Assembly: GCA_947652115.1 (NCBI GenBank)
Contig: OX393567.1
Location: 3,487,938-3,551,937, forward strand
Direction: 5' to 3'
Length of the DNA: 64,000 bases
Source of the DNA: Blastomussa wellsi
Taxonomy: Eukaryota > Cnidaria > Anthozoa > Scleractinia > Plerogyridae
The position numbers and the translations under genes were made by a program. Below are positions 35,332-50,100 of the stretch, in pieces; positions within the stretch are counted from its first letter, which is position 1, and each line of letters opens with the position of its first letter. The notes beneath the pieces are model-generated. The model saw nothing but the letters and a program-made list of their open reading frames with translations, was not told the DNA's origin and made no database searches.

Positions 35332-37035
35332 ATATTTGGCTTGAACTTGACTGTGGCGAAAGACAAAGGGGGGAGGGAGCTAATCGTACACAAGACTCTT
35401 GGTAGTTGAAACAGGGTAACAAAAGCCTGGAAGACAAAGATCACGAGAATTGAATAAATATTCTGATAAATCAATAGTATAGTAGTATCAATAGTATTGT
35501 ACCGAAACGTGAACGGGCTGAGCTGCGGCCGGTCTTCTGCGACAACTGGATGGTTGACCAACGAACAAGAAGCTTCGAAGGAAAAAAATGGCCGACAAAA
35601 CAACACTAACCGAAAATAACGAAATCACACAAAACGAGAACAAGGTACAAAGGACCCTGAACCAAAAAATTGCAGGGCCTCCGGCCATACTCTGGTTAGG
35701 TCAATGAGCGATGATCTGAGTCAAATGTGTTTTGATCTCGGACAATGGCCAAGACTTGTGGGATGTACACACGTGCAGTTTGACTGGCCTTAAAAAATTT
35801 AACGGAGGCTTAAGAATCCCTGAATTTGAATTGTTTTCAAGGTCTAGATTCTTGCGAAACATTAATCCCACCTAATGAAATTTGAAGTTTGCTGTTTTTA
35901 ACCCATTTTAACTGTTCTAACAGAGTACGCATTCTCAGTCACAACCCCTAATTTGCAAACTAAACACACCGACTTTTTATGCTAATATCCCAAGGGATTA
36001 CAGAGGTGGCCTAGCGGTCATCGTGGCGCGCAACGAGGACAGAAACGTCACCAGAGGTCGAGGGTTCGAGTCTCGCTCATAGGGATTATTCTACAACTGG
36101 CTTGGGGGCCGAATAATTCCTCCCGGAGTGGAGATTTGGATCTAAGACTAAGGAATTACTCTCGATCAGGCTTGGGGGCCGGGTAATTCCTCCCCGGAAT
36201 CCGATTTTTATTTTTTAAAAACTTTTTTGGGTAATTTTGGGCGTTATTTCCTTTTTTTTTGCACTGCCTTAATTGGAAAGATATCTACATTTTTTCAAAA
36301 TTAGGCGGATTTTACATTTGCTTTTCTTCATTTTGGTAGCGAATACCTCTGTTTGGTAAAATAAAGATACACTTAATTCGAAAGAAATGCATTTTGTGGA
36401 ATTTGCAGAAGAATCTGATGACCAAATAGAAGTTCTCTCGTTTCTTTCTTCCAGGAGCTTGAGACCATGCATGGATTTAGGACGCATTCAGGTAAGCTCT
36501 CGCGCTCGAATTGTCTGTATTTATTAGATGCCATTTCATGACTCTTGCATAAAGAAAAAATTAAGTCTGCTCAACTGGCGGGAATGTTTTGATTGAGCGG
36601 CAGAGCATGCAACTCCCTCAAGTTCCAACTTTTTGACCCAGCATGTCATTCCGGAAACGAAACACTATTTCATAATAGCTCTTTGTTGCCATTGTTAGCA
36701 AGTCTCGATCTCCAGATAACGATCGATTTGAAATTCGACAACGCCCGCTAAACTGAAATTGATCTCTAGAATTATTTATTCTGCCTTCTAAAGGAAATTT
36801 GCTGGAGGACATCATTAAGTCCAATGAAGGTGAAAGTCTAACGATTTGATAGTTATGGGTCGGCTATTATGTTGCCTTAGCAAAGGTCGAACTGGTTGAC
36901 TCCAATGCACTCCGACTCGTTCCGTCGTGCGAGGCAAGAAAATGAAGTGCTTGCTTTAGAAGGCAAAGGGCCTTTGGTCACATCAAATACGACTAGTAAC
37001 CAGACTTATTGCATGATTTGAAAGACGTCTTATCG

Positions 37036-38152
37036 ATATTTGGCTTGAACTTGACTGTGGCGAAAGACAAAGGGGGGAGGGAGCTAATCGTACACAAGAC
37101 TCTTGGTAGTTGAAACAGGGTAACAAAAGCCTGAAAGATAAAGATCACGAGAATTGAATAAATATTCTGATAAATCAATAGTATAGTAGTATCAATAGTA
37201 TTGTACCGAAACGTGAACGGGCTGAGCTGCGGCCGGTCTTCTGCGACAACTGGATGGTTGACCAACGAACAAGAAGCTTCGAAGGAAAAAAATGGCCGAC
37301 AAAACAACACTAACCGAAAATAATGAAATTACACAAAACGAGAACAAGGTACAACGGACCCTGAACCAAAAAAATTGCAGGGCCTCCGGCCATACTCTGG
37401 TTAGGTCAATGAGCGATGATCTGAGTCAAATGTGTTTTGATCTCGGACAATGGCCAAGACTTGTGGGATGTGCAGTTTGACTGGCTTTAAACAATTTAAC
37501 GGAGGCTTAAGAATCCCTGAATTTGAATTATTTTCAAGGTCTAGGTCTCTCGTTTCTTTCTTCCAGGAGCTTGAGACCATGCATGGATTTAGGACGCATT
37601 CAGGTAAGCTCTCGCGCTCGAATTGTCTGTATTTATTAGATGCCATTTCATGACTCTTGCATAAAGAAAAAATTAAGTCTGCTCAACTGGCGGGAATGTT
37701 TTGATTGAGCGGCAGAGCATGCAACTCCCTCAAGTTCCAACTTTTTGACCCAGCATGTCATTCCGGAAACGAAACACTATTTCATTTATGAAATAGCTCT
37801 TTGTTGCCATTGTTAGCAAGTCTCGATCTCCAGATAACGATCGATTTGAAATCGACAACGCCCGCTAAACTGAAATTGATCTCTAGAATTATTTATTCTG
37901 CCTTCTAAAGGTAATTTGCTGGAGGACATCATTAAGTCCAATGAAGGTGAAAGTCTAACGATTTGATAGTTATGGGTCGGCTATTATGTTGCCTTAGCAA
38001 AGGTCGAACTGGTTGACTCCAATGCACTCCGACTCGTTCCGTCGTGCGAGGCAAGAAAATGAAGTGCTTGCTTTAGAAGGCAAAGGGCCTTTGGTCACAT
38101 CAAATACGACTAGTAACCAGACTTATTGCATGATTTGAAAGACGTCTTATCG
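37036..38152. repeat. Short monomer 4 (1117 bp)
   Basis: Same deletion junction, near 37545. It lies 2821 bp from short monomer 3 and is nearly identical to it, including the GGTAATTTGCTGG variant shared at 35089 and 37910. Confidence 0.9.
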
Positions 38153-41100
38153 ATATTTGGCTTGAACTTGACTGTGGCGAAAGACAAAGGGGGGAGGGAG
38201 CTAATCGTACACAAGACTCTTGGTAGTTGAAACAGGGTAACAAAAGCCTGGAAGATAAAGATCACGAGAATTGAATAAATATTCTGATAAATCAATAGTA
38301 TAGTAGTATCAATAGTATTGTACCGAAACGTGAACGGGCTGAGCTGCGGCCGGTCTTCTGCGACAACTGGATGGTTGACCAACGAACAAGAAGCTTCCAA
38401 GGAAAAAAATGGCCGACAAAACAAATCTAACCGAAAATAATGAAATTACACAAAACGAGAACAAGGTACAACGGACCCTGAACCAAAAAAATTGCAGGGC
38501 CTCCGGCCATACTCTGGTTAGGTCAAATGAGCGATGATCTGAGTCAAATGTGTTTTGATCTCAGACAATGGCCAAGACTTGTGGGATGTGCAGTTTGACT
38601 GGCTTTAAACAATTTAACGGAGGCTTAAGAATCCCTGAATTTGAATTATTTTCAAGGTCTAGATTCTTGCGAAACATTAATCCCACCTAATGAAATTTGA
38701 AGTTTGCTGTTTTTAACCCATTTTAACTGTTCTAACAGAGTACGCATTCTCAGTCACAACCCCTAATTTGCAAACTAAACACACCGACTTTTTATGCTAA
38801 TATCCCAAGGGATTACAGAGGTGGCCTAGCGGTCATCGTGGCGCGCAACGAGGACAGAAACGTCACCAGAGGTCGAGGGTTCGAGTCTCGCTCATAGGGA
38901 TTATTCTACAACTGGCTTGGGGGCCGAATAATTCCTCCCCGGAGTGGAGATTTGGATCTAAGACTAAGGAATTACTCTCGATCAGGCTTGGGGGCCGGGT
39001 AATTCCTCCCCGGAATCCGATTTTTATTTTTTAAAAACTTTTTTGGGTAATTTTGGGCGTTATTTCCTTTTTTTTTGCACTGCCTTAATAGGAATGATAT
39101 CTACATTTTTTCAAAATTAGGCGGATTTTACATTTGCTTTTCTTCATTTTGGTAGCGAATACCTCTGTTTGGTAAAATAAAGATACACTTAATTCGAAAG
39201 AAATGCATTTTGTGGAATTTGCAGAAGAATCTGATGACCAAATAGAAGTTCTCTCGTTTCTTTCTTCCAGGAGCTTGAGACCATGCATGGATTTAGGACG
39301 CATTCAGGTAAGCTCTCGCGCTCGAATTGTCTGTATTTATTAGATGCCATTTCATGACTCTTGCATAAAGAAAAAATTAAGTCTGCTCAACTGGCGGGAA
39401 TGTTTTGATTGAGCGGCAGAGCATGCAACTCCCTCAAGTTCCAACTTTTTGACCCAGCATGTCATTCCGGAAACGAAACACTATTTCATAATAGCTCTTT
39501 GTTGCCATTGTTAGCAAGTCTCGATCTCCAGATAACGATCGATTTGAAATTCGACAACGCCCGCTAAACTGAAATTGATCTCTAGAATTATTTATTCTGC
39601 CTTCTAAAGGAAATTTGCTGGAGGACATCATTAAGTCCAATGAAGGTGAAAGTCTAACGATTTGATAGTTATGGGTCGGCTATTATGTTGCCTTAGCAAA
39701 GGTCGAACTGGTTGACTCCAATGCACTCCGACTCGTTCCGTCGTGCGAGGCAAGAAAATGAAGTGCATGCTTGCTTTAGAAGGCAAAGGGCCTTTGGTCA
39801 CATCAAATACGACTAGTAACCAGACTTATTGCATGATTTGAAAGACGTCTTATCGATATTTGGCTTGAACTTGACTGTGGCGAAAGACAAAGGGGGGAGG
39901 GAGCTAATCGTACACAAGACTCTTGGTAGTTGAAACAGGGTAACAAAAGCCTGGAAGACAAAGATCACGAGAATTGAATAAATATTCTGATAAATCAATA
40001 GTATAGTAGTATCAATAGTATTGTACCGAAACGTGAACGGGCTGAGCTGCGGCCGGTCTTCTGCGACAACTGGATGGTTGACCAACGAACAAGAAGCTTC
40101 GAAGGAAAAAAATGGCCGACAAAACAACACTAACCGAAAATAACGAAATCACACAAAACGAGAACAAGGTACAAAGGACCCTAAACCAAAAAATTGCAGG
40201 GCCTCCGGCCATACTCTGGTTAGGTCAATGAGCGATGATCTGAGTCAAATGTGTTTTGATCTCGGACAATGGCCAAGACTTGTGGGATGTACACACGTGC
40301 AGTTTGACTGGCCTTAAAAAATTTAACGGAGGCTTAAGAATCCCTGAATTTGAATTGTTTTCAAGGTCTAGATTCTTGCGAAACATTAATCCCACCTAAT
40401 GAAATTTGAAGTTTGCTGTTTTTAACCCATTTTAACTGTTCTAACAGAGTACGCATTCTCAGTCACAACCCCTAATTTGCAAACTAAACACACCGACTTT
40501 TTATGCTAATATCCCAAGGGATTACAGAGGTGGCCTAGCGGTCATCGTGGCGCGCAACGAGGACAGAAACGTCACCAGAGGTCGAGGGTTCGAGTCTCGC
40601 TCATAGGGATTATTCTACAGCTGGCTTGGGGGCCGAATAATTCCTCCCGGAGTGGAGATTTGGATCTAAGACTAAGGAATTACTCTCGATCAGGCTTGGG
40701 GGCCGGGTAATTCCTCCCCGGAATCCGATTTTTATTTTTTAAAAACTTTTTTGGGTAATTTTGGGCGTTATTTCCTTTTTTTTTGCACTGCCTTAATTGG
40801 AAAGATATCTACATTTTTTCAAAATTAGGCGGATTTTACATTTGCTTTTCTTCATTTTGGTAGCGAATACCTCTGTTTGGTAAAATAAAGATACACTTAA
40901 TTCGAAAGAAATGCATTTTGTGGAATTTGCAGAAGAATCTGATGACCAAATAGAAGTTCTCTCGTTTCTTTCTTCCAGGAGCTTGAGACCATGCATGGAT
41001 TTAGGACGCATTCAGGTAAGCTCTCGCGCTCGAATTGTCTGTATTTATTAGATGCCATTTCATGACTCTTGCATAAAGAAAAAATTAAGTCTGCTCAACT

Positions 41101-44100
41101 GGCGGGAATGTTTTGATTGAGCGGCAGAGCATGCAACTCCCTCAAGTTCCAACTTTTTGACCCAGCATGTCATTCCGGAAACGAAACACTATTTCATAAT
41201 AGCTCTTTGTTGCCATTGTTAGCAAGTCTCGATCTCCAGATAACGATCGATTTGAAATTCGACAACGCCCGCTAAACTGAAATTGATCTCTAGAATTATT
41301 TATTCTGCCTTCTAAAGGAAATTAAGTCCAATGAAGGTGAAAGTCTAACGATTTGATAGTTATGGGTCGGCTATTATGTTGCCTTAGCAAAGGTCGAACT
41401 GGTTGACTCCAATGCACTCCGACTCGTTCCGTCGTGCGAGGCAAGAAAATGAAGTGCTTGCTTTAGAAGGCAAAGGGCCTTTGGTCACATCAAATACGAC
41501 TAGTAACCAGACTTATTGCATGATTTGAAAGACGTCTTATCGATATTTGGCTTGAACTTGACTGTGGCGAAAGACAAAGGGGGGAGGGAGCTAATCGTAC
41601 ACAAGACTCTTGGTAGTTGAAACAGGGTAACAAAAGCCTGGAAGATAAAGATCACGAGAATTGAATAAATATTCTGATAAATCAATAGTATAGTAGTATC
41701 AATAGTATTGTACCGAAACGTGAACGGGCTGAGCTGCGGCCGGTCTTCTGCGACAACTGGATGGTTGACCAACGAACAAGAAGCTTCCAAGGAAAAAAAT
41801 GGCCGACAAAACAAATCTAACCGAAAATAATGAAATTACACAAAACGAGAACAAGGTACAACGGACCCTGAACCAAAAAAATTGCAGGGCCTCCGGCCAT
41901 ACTCTGGTTAGGTCAAATGAGCGATGATCTGAGTCAAATGTGTTTTGATCTCAGACAATGGCCAAGACTTGTGGGATGTGCAGTTTGACTGGCTTTAAAC
42001 AATTTAACGGAGGCTTAAGAATCCCTGAATTTGAATTATTTTCAAGGTCTAGATTCTTGCGAAACATTAATCCCACCTAATGAAATTTGAAGTTTGCTGT
42101 TTTTAACCCATTTTAACTGTTCTAACAGAGTACGCATTCTCAGTCACAACCCCTAATTTGCAAACTAAACACACCGACTTTTTATGCTAATATCCCAAGG
42201 GATTACAGAGGTGGCCTAGCGGTCATCGTGGCGCGCAACGAGGACAGAAACGTCACCAGAGGTCGAGGGTTCGAGTCTCGCTCATAGGGATTATTCTACA
42301 ACTGGCTTGGGGGCCGAATAATTCCTCCCCGGAGTGGAGATTTGGATCTAAGACTAAGGAATTACTCTCGATCAGGCTTGGGGGCCGGGTAATTCCTCCC
42401 CGGAATCCGATTTTTATTTTTTAAAAACTTTTTTGGGTAATTTTGGGCGTTATTTCCTTTTTTTTTGCACTGCCTTAATAGGAATGATATCTACATTTTT
42501 TCAAAATTAGGCGGATTTTACATTTGCTTTTCTTCATTTTGGTAGCGAATACCTCTGTTTGGTAAAATAAAGATACACTTAATTCGAAAGAAATGCATTT
42601 TGTGGAATTTGCAGAAGAATCTGATGACCAAATAGAAGTTCTCTCGTTTCTTTCTTCCAGGAGCTTGAGACCATGCATGGATTTAGGACGCATTCAGGTA
42701 AGCTCTCGCGCTCGAATTGTCTGTATTTATTAGATGCCATTTCATGACTCTTGCATAAAGAAAAAATTAAGTCTGCTCAACTGGCGGGAATGTTTTGATT
42801 GAGCGGCAGAGCATGCAACTCCCTCAAGTTCCAACTTTTTGACCCAGCATGTCATTCCGGAAACGAAACACTATTTCATAATAGCTCTTTGTTGCCATTG
42901 TTAGCAAGTCTCGATCTCCAGATAACGATCGATTTGAAATTCGACAACGCCCGCTAAACTGAAATTGATCTCTAGAATTATTTATTCTGCCTTCTAAAGG
43001 AAATTTGCTGGAGGACATCATTAAGTCCAATGAAGGTGAAAGTCTAACGATTTGATAGTTATGGGTCGGCTATTATGTTGCCTTAGCAAAGGTCGAACTG
43101 GTTGACTCCAATGCACTCCGACTCGTTCCGTCGTGCGAGGCAAGAAAATGAAGTGCATGCTTGCTTTAGAAGGCAAAGGGCCTTTGGTCACATCAAATAC
43201 GACTAGTAACCAGACTTATTGCATGATTTGAAAGACGTCTTATCGATATTTGGCTTGAACTTGACTGTGGCGAAAGACAAAGGGGGGAGGGAGCTAATCG
43301 TACACAAGACTCTTGGTAGTTGAAACAGGGTAACAAAAGCCTGGAAGACAAAGATCACGAGAATTGAATAAATATTCTGATAAATCAATAGTATAGTAGT
43401 ATCAATAGTATTGTACCGAAACGTGAACGGGCTGAGCTGCGGCCGGTCTTCTGCGACAACTGGATGGTTGACCAACGAACAAGAAGCTTCGAAGGAAAAA
43501 AATGGCCGACAAAACAACACTAACCGAAAATAACGAAATCACACAAAACGAGAACAAGGTACAAAGGACCCTAAACCAAAAAATTGCAGGGCCTCCGGCC
43601 ATACTCTGGTTAGGTCAATGAGCGATGATCTGAGTCAAATGTGTTTTGATCTCGGACAATGGCCAAGACTTGTGGGATGTACACACGTGCAGTTTGACTG
43701 GCCTTAAAAAATTTAACGGAGGCTTAAGAATCCCTGAATTTGAATTGTTTTCAAGGTCTAGATTCTTGCGAAACATTAATCCCACCTAATGAAATTTGAA
43801 GTTTGCTGTTTTTAACCCATTTTAACTGTTCTAACAGAGTACGCATTCTCAGTCACAACCCCTAATTTGCAAACTAAACACACCGACTTTTTATGCTAAT
43901 ATCCCAAGGGATTACAGAGGTGGCCTAGCGGTCATCGTGGCGCGCAACGAGGACAGAAACGTCACCAGAGGTCGAGGGTTCGAGTCTCGCTCATAGGGAT
44001 TATTCTACAGCTGGCTTGGGGGCCGAATAATTCCTCCCGGAGTGGAGATTTGGATCTAAGACTAAGGAATTACTCTCGATCAGGCTTGGGGGCCGGGTAA

Positions 44101-47100
44101 TTCCTCCCCGGAATCCGATTTTTATTTTTTAAAAACTTTTTTGGGTAATTTTGGGCGTTATTTCCTTTTTTTTTGCACTGCCTTAATTGGAAAGATATCT
44201 ACATTTTTTCAAAATTAGGCGGATTTTACATTTGCTTTTCTTCATTTTGGTAGCGAATACCTCTGTTTGGTAAAATAAAGATACACTTAATTCGAAAGAA
44301 ATGCATTTTGTGGAATTTGCAGAAGAATCTGATGACCAAATAGAAGTTCTCTCGTTTCTTTCTTCCAGGAGCTTGAGACCATGCATGGATTTAGGACGCA
44401 TTCAGGTAAGCTCTCGCGCTCGAATTGTCTGTATTTATTAGATGCCATTTCATGACTCTTGCATAAAGAAAAAATTAAGTCTGCTCAACTGGCGGGAATG
44501 TTTTGATTGAGCGGCAGAGCATGCAACTCCCTCAAGTTCCAACTTTTTGACCCAGCATGTCATTCCGGAAACGAAACACTATTTCATAATAGCTCTTTGT
44601 TGCCATTGTTAGCAAGTCTCGATCTCCAGATAACGATCGATTTGAAATTCGACAACGCCCGCTAAACTGAAATTGATCTCTAGAATTATTTATTCTGCCT
44701 TCTAAAGGAAATTTGCTGGAGGACATCATTAAGTCCAATGAAGGTGAAAGTCTAACGATTTGATAGTTATGGGTCGGCTATTATGTTGCCTTAGCAAAGG
44801 TCGAACTGGTTGACTTCAATGCACTCCGACTCGTTCCGTCGTGCGAGGCAAGAAAATGAAGTGCATGCTTGCTTTAGAAGGCAAAGGGCCTTTGGTCACA
44901 TCAAATACGACTAGTAACCAGACTTATTGCATGATTTGAAAGACGTCTTATCGATATTTGGCTTGAACTTGACTGTGGCGAAAGACAAAGGGGGGAGGGA
45001 GCTAATCGTACACAAGACTCTTGGTAGTTGAAACAGGGTAACAAAAGCCTGGAAGACAAAGATCACGAGAATTGAATAAATATTCTGATAAATCAATAGT
45101 ATAGTAGTATCAATAGTATTGTACCGAAACGTGAACGGGCTGAGCTGCGGCCGGTCTTCTGCGACAACTGGATGGTTGACCAACGAACAAGAAGCTTCGA
45201 AGGAAAAAAATGGCCGACAAAACAACACTAACCGAAAATAACGAAATCACACAAAACGAGAACAAGGTACAAAGGACCCTGAACCAAAAAATTGCAGGGC
45301 CTCCGGCCATACTCTGGTTAGGTCAATGAGCGATGATCTGAGTCAAATGTGTTTTGATCTCGGACAATGGCCAAGACTTGTGGGATGTACACACGTGCAG
45401 TTTGACTGGCCTTAAAAAATTTAACGGAGGCTTAAGAATCCCTGAATTTGAATTGTTTTCAAGGTCTAGATTCTTGCGAAACATTAATCCCACCTAATGA
45501 AATTTGAAGTTTGCTGTTTTTAACCCATTTTAACTGTTGTAACAGAGTACGCATTCTCAGTCACAACCCCTAATTTGCAAACTAAACACACCGACTTTTT
45601 ATGCTAATATCCCAAGGGATTACAGAGGTGGCCTAGCGGTCATCGTGGCGCGCAACGAGGACAGAAACGTCACCAGAGGTCGAGGGTTCGAGTCTCGCTC
45701 ATAGGGATTATTCTACAACTGGCTTGGGGGCCGAATAATTCCTCCCCGGAGTGGAGATTTGGATCTAAGACTAAGGAATTACTCTCGATCAGGCTTGGGG
45801 GCCGGGTAATTCCTCCCCGGAATCCGATTTTTATTTTTTAAAAACTTTTTTGGGTAATTTTGGGCGTTATTTCCTTTTTTTTTGCACTGCCTTAATTGGA
45901 AAGATATCTACATTTTTTCAAAATTAGGCGGATTTTACATTTGCTTTTCTTCATTTTGGTAGCGAATACCTCTGTTTGGTAAAATAAAGATACACTTAAT
46001 TCGAAAGAAATGCATTTTGTGGAATTTGCAGAAGAATCTGATGACCAAATAGAAGTTCTCTCGTTTCTTTCTTCCAGGAGCTTGAGACCATGCATGGATT
46101 TAGGACGCATTCAGGTAAGCTCTCGCGCTCGAATTGTCTGTATTTATTAGATGCCATTTCATGACTCTTGCATAAAGAAAAAATTAAGTCTGCTCAACTG
46201 GCGGGAATGTTTTGATTGAGCGGCAGAGCATGCAACTCCCTCAAGTTCCAACTTTTTGACCCAGCATGTCATTCCGGAAACGAAACACTATTTCATTTAT
46301 GAAATAGCTCTTTGTTGCCATTGTTAGCAAGTCTCGATCTCCAGATAACGATCGATTTGAAATTCGACAACGCCCGCTAAACTGAAATTGATCTCTAGAA
46401 TTATTTATTCTGCCTTCTAAAGGAAATTTGCTGGAGGACATCATTAAGTCCAATGAAGGTGAAAGTCTAACGATTTGATAGTTATGGGTCGGCGATTATG
46501 TTGCCTTAGCAAAGGTCGAACTGGTTGACTCCAATGCACTCCGACTCGTTCCGTCGTGCGAGGCAAGAAAATGAAGTGCTTGCTTTAGAAGGCAAAGGGC
46601 CTTTGGTCACATCAAATACGACTAGTAACCAGACTTATTGCATGATTTGAAAGACGTCTTATGGATATTTGGCTTGAACTTGACTGTGGCGAAAGACAAA
46701 GGGGGGAGGGAGCTAATCGTACACAAGACTCTTGGTAGTTGAAACAGGGTAACAAAAGCCTGGAAGATAAAGATCACGAGAATTGAATAAATATTCTGAT
46801 AAATCAATAGTATAGTAGTATCAATAGTATTGTACCGAAACGTGAACGGGCTGAGCTGCGGCCGGTCTTCTGCGACAACTGGATGGTTGACCAACGAACA
46901 AGAAGCTTCCAAGGAAAAAAATGGCCGACAAAACAACACTAACCGAAAATAACCAAATCACACAAAACGAGAACAAGGTACAAAGGACCCTGAACCAAAA
47001 AAATTGCAGGGCCTCCGGCCATACTCTGGTTAGGTCAATGAGCGATGATCTGAGTCAAATGTGTTTTGATCTCAGACAATGGCCAAGACTTGTGGGATGT

Positions 47101-50100
47101 GCAGTTTGACTGGCCTTAAACAATTTAACGGAGGCTTAAGAATCCCTGAATTTGAATTGTTTTCAAGGTCTAGATTCTTGCGAAACATTAATCCCACCTA
47201 ATGAAATTTGAAGTTTGCTGTTTTTAACCCATTTTAACTGTTCTAACAGAGTACGCATTCTCAGTCACAACCCCTAATTTGCAAACTAAACACACCGACT
47301 TTTTATGCTAATATCCCAAGGGATTACAGAGGTGGCCTAGCGGTCATCGTGGCGCGCAACGAGGACAAAAACGTCACCAGAGGTCGAGGCTTCGAGTCTC
47401 GCTCATAGGGATTATTCTACAACTGGCTTGGGGGCCGAATAATTCCTCCCCGGAGTGGAGATTTGGATCTAAGACTAAGGAATTACTCTCGATCAGGCTT
47501 CGGGGCCGGGTAATTCCTCCCCGGAATCCGATTTTTATTTTTTAAAAACGTTTTTGGGTAATTTTGGGCGTTATTTCCTTTTTTTTTTTTGCACTGCCTT
47601 AATTGGAAAGATATCTACATTTTTTCAAAATTAGGCGGATTTTACATTTGCTTTTCTTCATTTTGGTAGCGAATACTTCTGTTTGGTAAAATAAAGATAC
47701 ACTTAATTCGAAAGAAATGCATTTTGTGGAATTTGCAGAAGAATCTGATGACCAAATAGAAGTTCTCTCGTTTCTTTCTTCCAGGAGCTTGAGACCATGC
47801 ATGGATTTAGGACGCATTCAGGTAAGCTCTCGCGCTCGAATTGTCTGTATTTATTAGATGCCATTTCATGACTCTTGCATAAAGAAAAAAATAAGTCTGC
47901 TCAACTGGCGGGAATGTTTTGATTGAGCGGCAGAGCATGCAACTCCCTCAAGTTCCAACTTTTTGACCCAGCATGTCATTCCGGAAACGAAACACTATTT
48001 CATTTATGAAATAGCTCTTTGTTGCCATTGTTAGCAAGTCTCGATCTCCAGATAACGATCGATTTGAAATCGACAACGCCCGCTAAACTGAAATTGATCT
48101 CTAGAATTATTTATTCTGCCTTCTAAAGGAAATTTGCTGGAGGACATCATTAAGTCCAATGAAGGTGAAAGTCTAACGATTTGATAGTTATGGGTCGGCT
48201 ATTATGTTGCCTTAGCAAAGGTCGAACTGGTTGACTCCAATGCACTCCGACTCTTTCCGTCGTGCGAGGCAAGAAAATGAAGTGCTTGCTTTAGAAGGCA
48301 AAGGGCCTTTGGTCACATCAAATACGACTAGTAACCAGACTTATTGCATGATTTGAAAGACGTCTTATCGATATTTGGCTTGAACTTGACTGTGGCGAAA
48401 GACAAAGGGGGGAGGGAGCTAATCGTACACAAGACTCTTGGTAGTTGAAACAGGGTAACAAAAGCCTGGAAGACAAAGATCACGAGAATGGAATAAATAT
48501 TCTGATAAATCAATAGTATAGTAGTATCAATAGTATTGTACCGAAACGTGAACGGGCTGAGCTGCGGCCGGTCTTCTGCGACAACTGGATGGTTGACCAA
48601 CGAACAAGAAGCTTCGAAGGAAAAAAATGGCCGACAAAACAACACTAACCGAAAATAACGAAATCACACAAAACGAGAACAAGGTACAAAGGACCCTGAA
48701 CCAAAAAATTGCAGGACCTCCGGCCATACTCTGGTTAGGTCAATGAGCGATGATCTGAGTCAAATGTGTTTTGATCTCGGACAATGGCCAAGACTTGTGG
48801 GATGTGCAGTTTGACTGGCCTTAAAAAATTTAACGGAGGCTTAAGAATCCCTGAATTTGAATTGTTTTCAAGGTCTAGATTCTTGCGAAACATTAATCCC
48901 ACCTAATGAAATTTGAAGTTTGCTGTTTTTAACCCATTTTAACTGTTCTAACAGAGTACGCATTCTCAGTCACAACCCCTAATTTGCAAACTAAACACAC
49001 CGACTTTTTATGCTAATATCCCAAGGGATTACAGAGGTGGCCTAGCGGTCATCGTGGCGCGCAACGAGGACAGAAACGTCACCAGAGGTCGAGGGTTCGA
49101 GTCTCGCTCATAGGGATTATTCTACAACTGGCTTGGGGGCCGAATAATTCCTCCCCGGAGTGGAGATTTGGATCTAAGACTAAGGAATTACTCTCGATCA
49201 GGCTTGGGGGCCGGGTAATTCCTCCCCGGAATCCGATTTTTATTTTTTAAAAACTTTTTTGGGTAATTTTGGGCGTTATTTCCTTTTTTTTTGCACTGCC
49301 TTAATTGGAAAGATATCTACATTTTTTCAAAATTAGGCGGATTTTTCATTTGCTTTTCTTCATTTTGGTAGCGAATACCTCTGTTTGGTAAAATAAAGAT
49401 ACACTTAATTCGAAAGAAATGCATTTTGTGGAATTTGCAGAAGAATCTGATGACCAAATAGAAGTTCTCTCGTTTCTTTCTTCCAGGAGCTTGAGACCAT
49501 GCATGGATTTAGGACGCATTCAGGTAAGCTCTCGCGCTCGAATTGTCTGTATTTATTAGATGCCATTTCATGACTCTTGCATAAAGAAAAAATTAAGTCT
49601 GCTCAACTGGCGGGAATGTTTTGATTGAGCGGCAGAGCATGCAACTCCCTCAAGTTCCAACTTTTTGACCCAGCATGTCATTCCGGAAACGAAACACTAT
49701 TTCATTTATGAAATAGCTCTTTGTTGCCATTGTTAGCAAGTCTCGATCTCCAGATAACGATCGATTTGAAATTCGACAACGCCCGCTAAACTGAAATTGA
49801 TCTCTAGAATTATTTATTCTGCCTTCTAAAGGAAATTTGCTGGAGGACATCATTAAGTCCAATGAAGGTGAAAGTCTAACGATTTGATAGTTATGGGTCG
49901 GCTATTATCTTGCCTTAGCAAAGGTCGAACTGGTTGACTCCAATGCACTCCGACTCGTTCCGTCGTGCGAGGCAAGAAAATGAAGTGCTTGCTTTAGAAG
50001 GCAAAGGGCCTTTGGTCACATCAAATACGACTAGTAACCAGACTTATTGCATGATTTGAAAGACGTCTTATCGATATTTGGCTTGAACTTGACTGTGGCG

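Larger units (their letters stand above)
34215..39855. repeat. Higher-order repeat: two 2.82-kb blocks (short plus long monomer)
   Basis: 34215-37035 and 37036-39855 each hold a 1117-bp monomer followed by one of about 1704 bp, and share diagnostic bases. A further overlapping period of 3390 bp links 38110 with 41500 and 39813 with 43203; the TTAATAGGAATG variant occurs at 39085 and 42475. The array therefore has nested duplications of several sizes. Confidence 0.75.
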
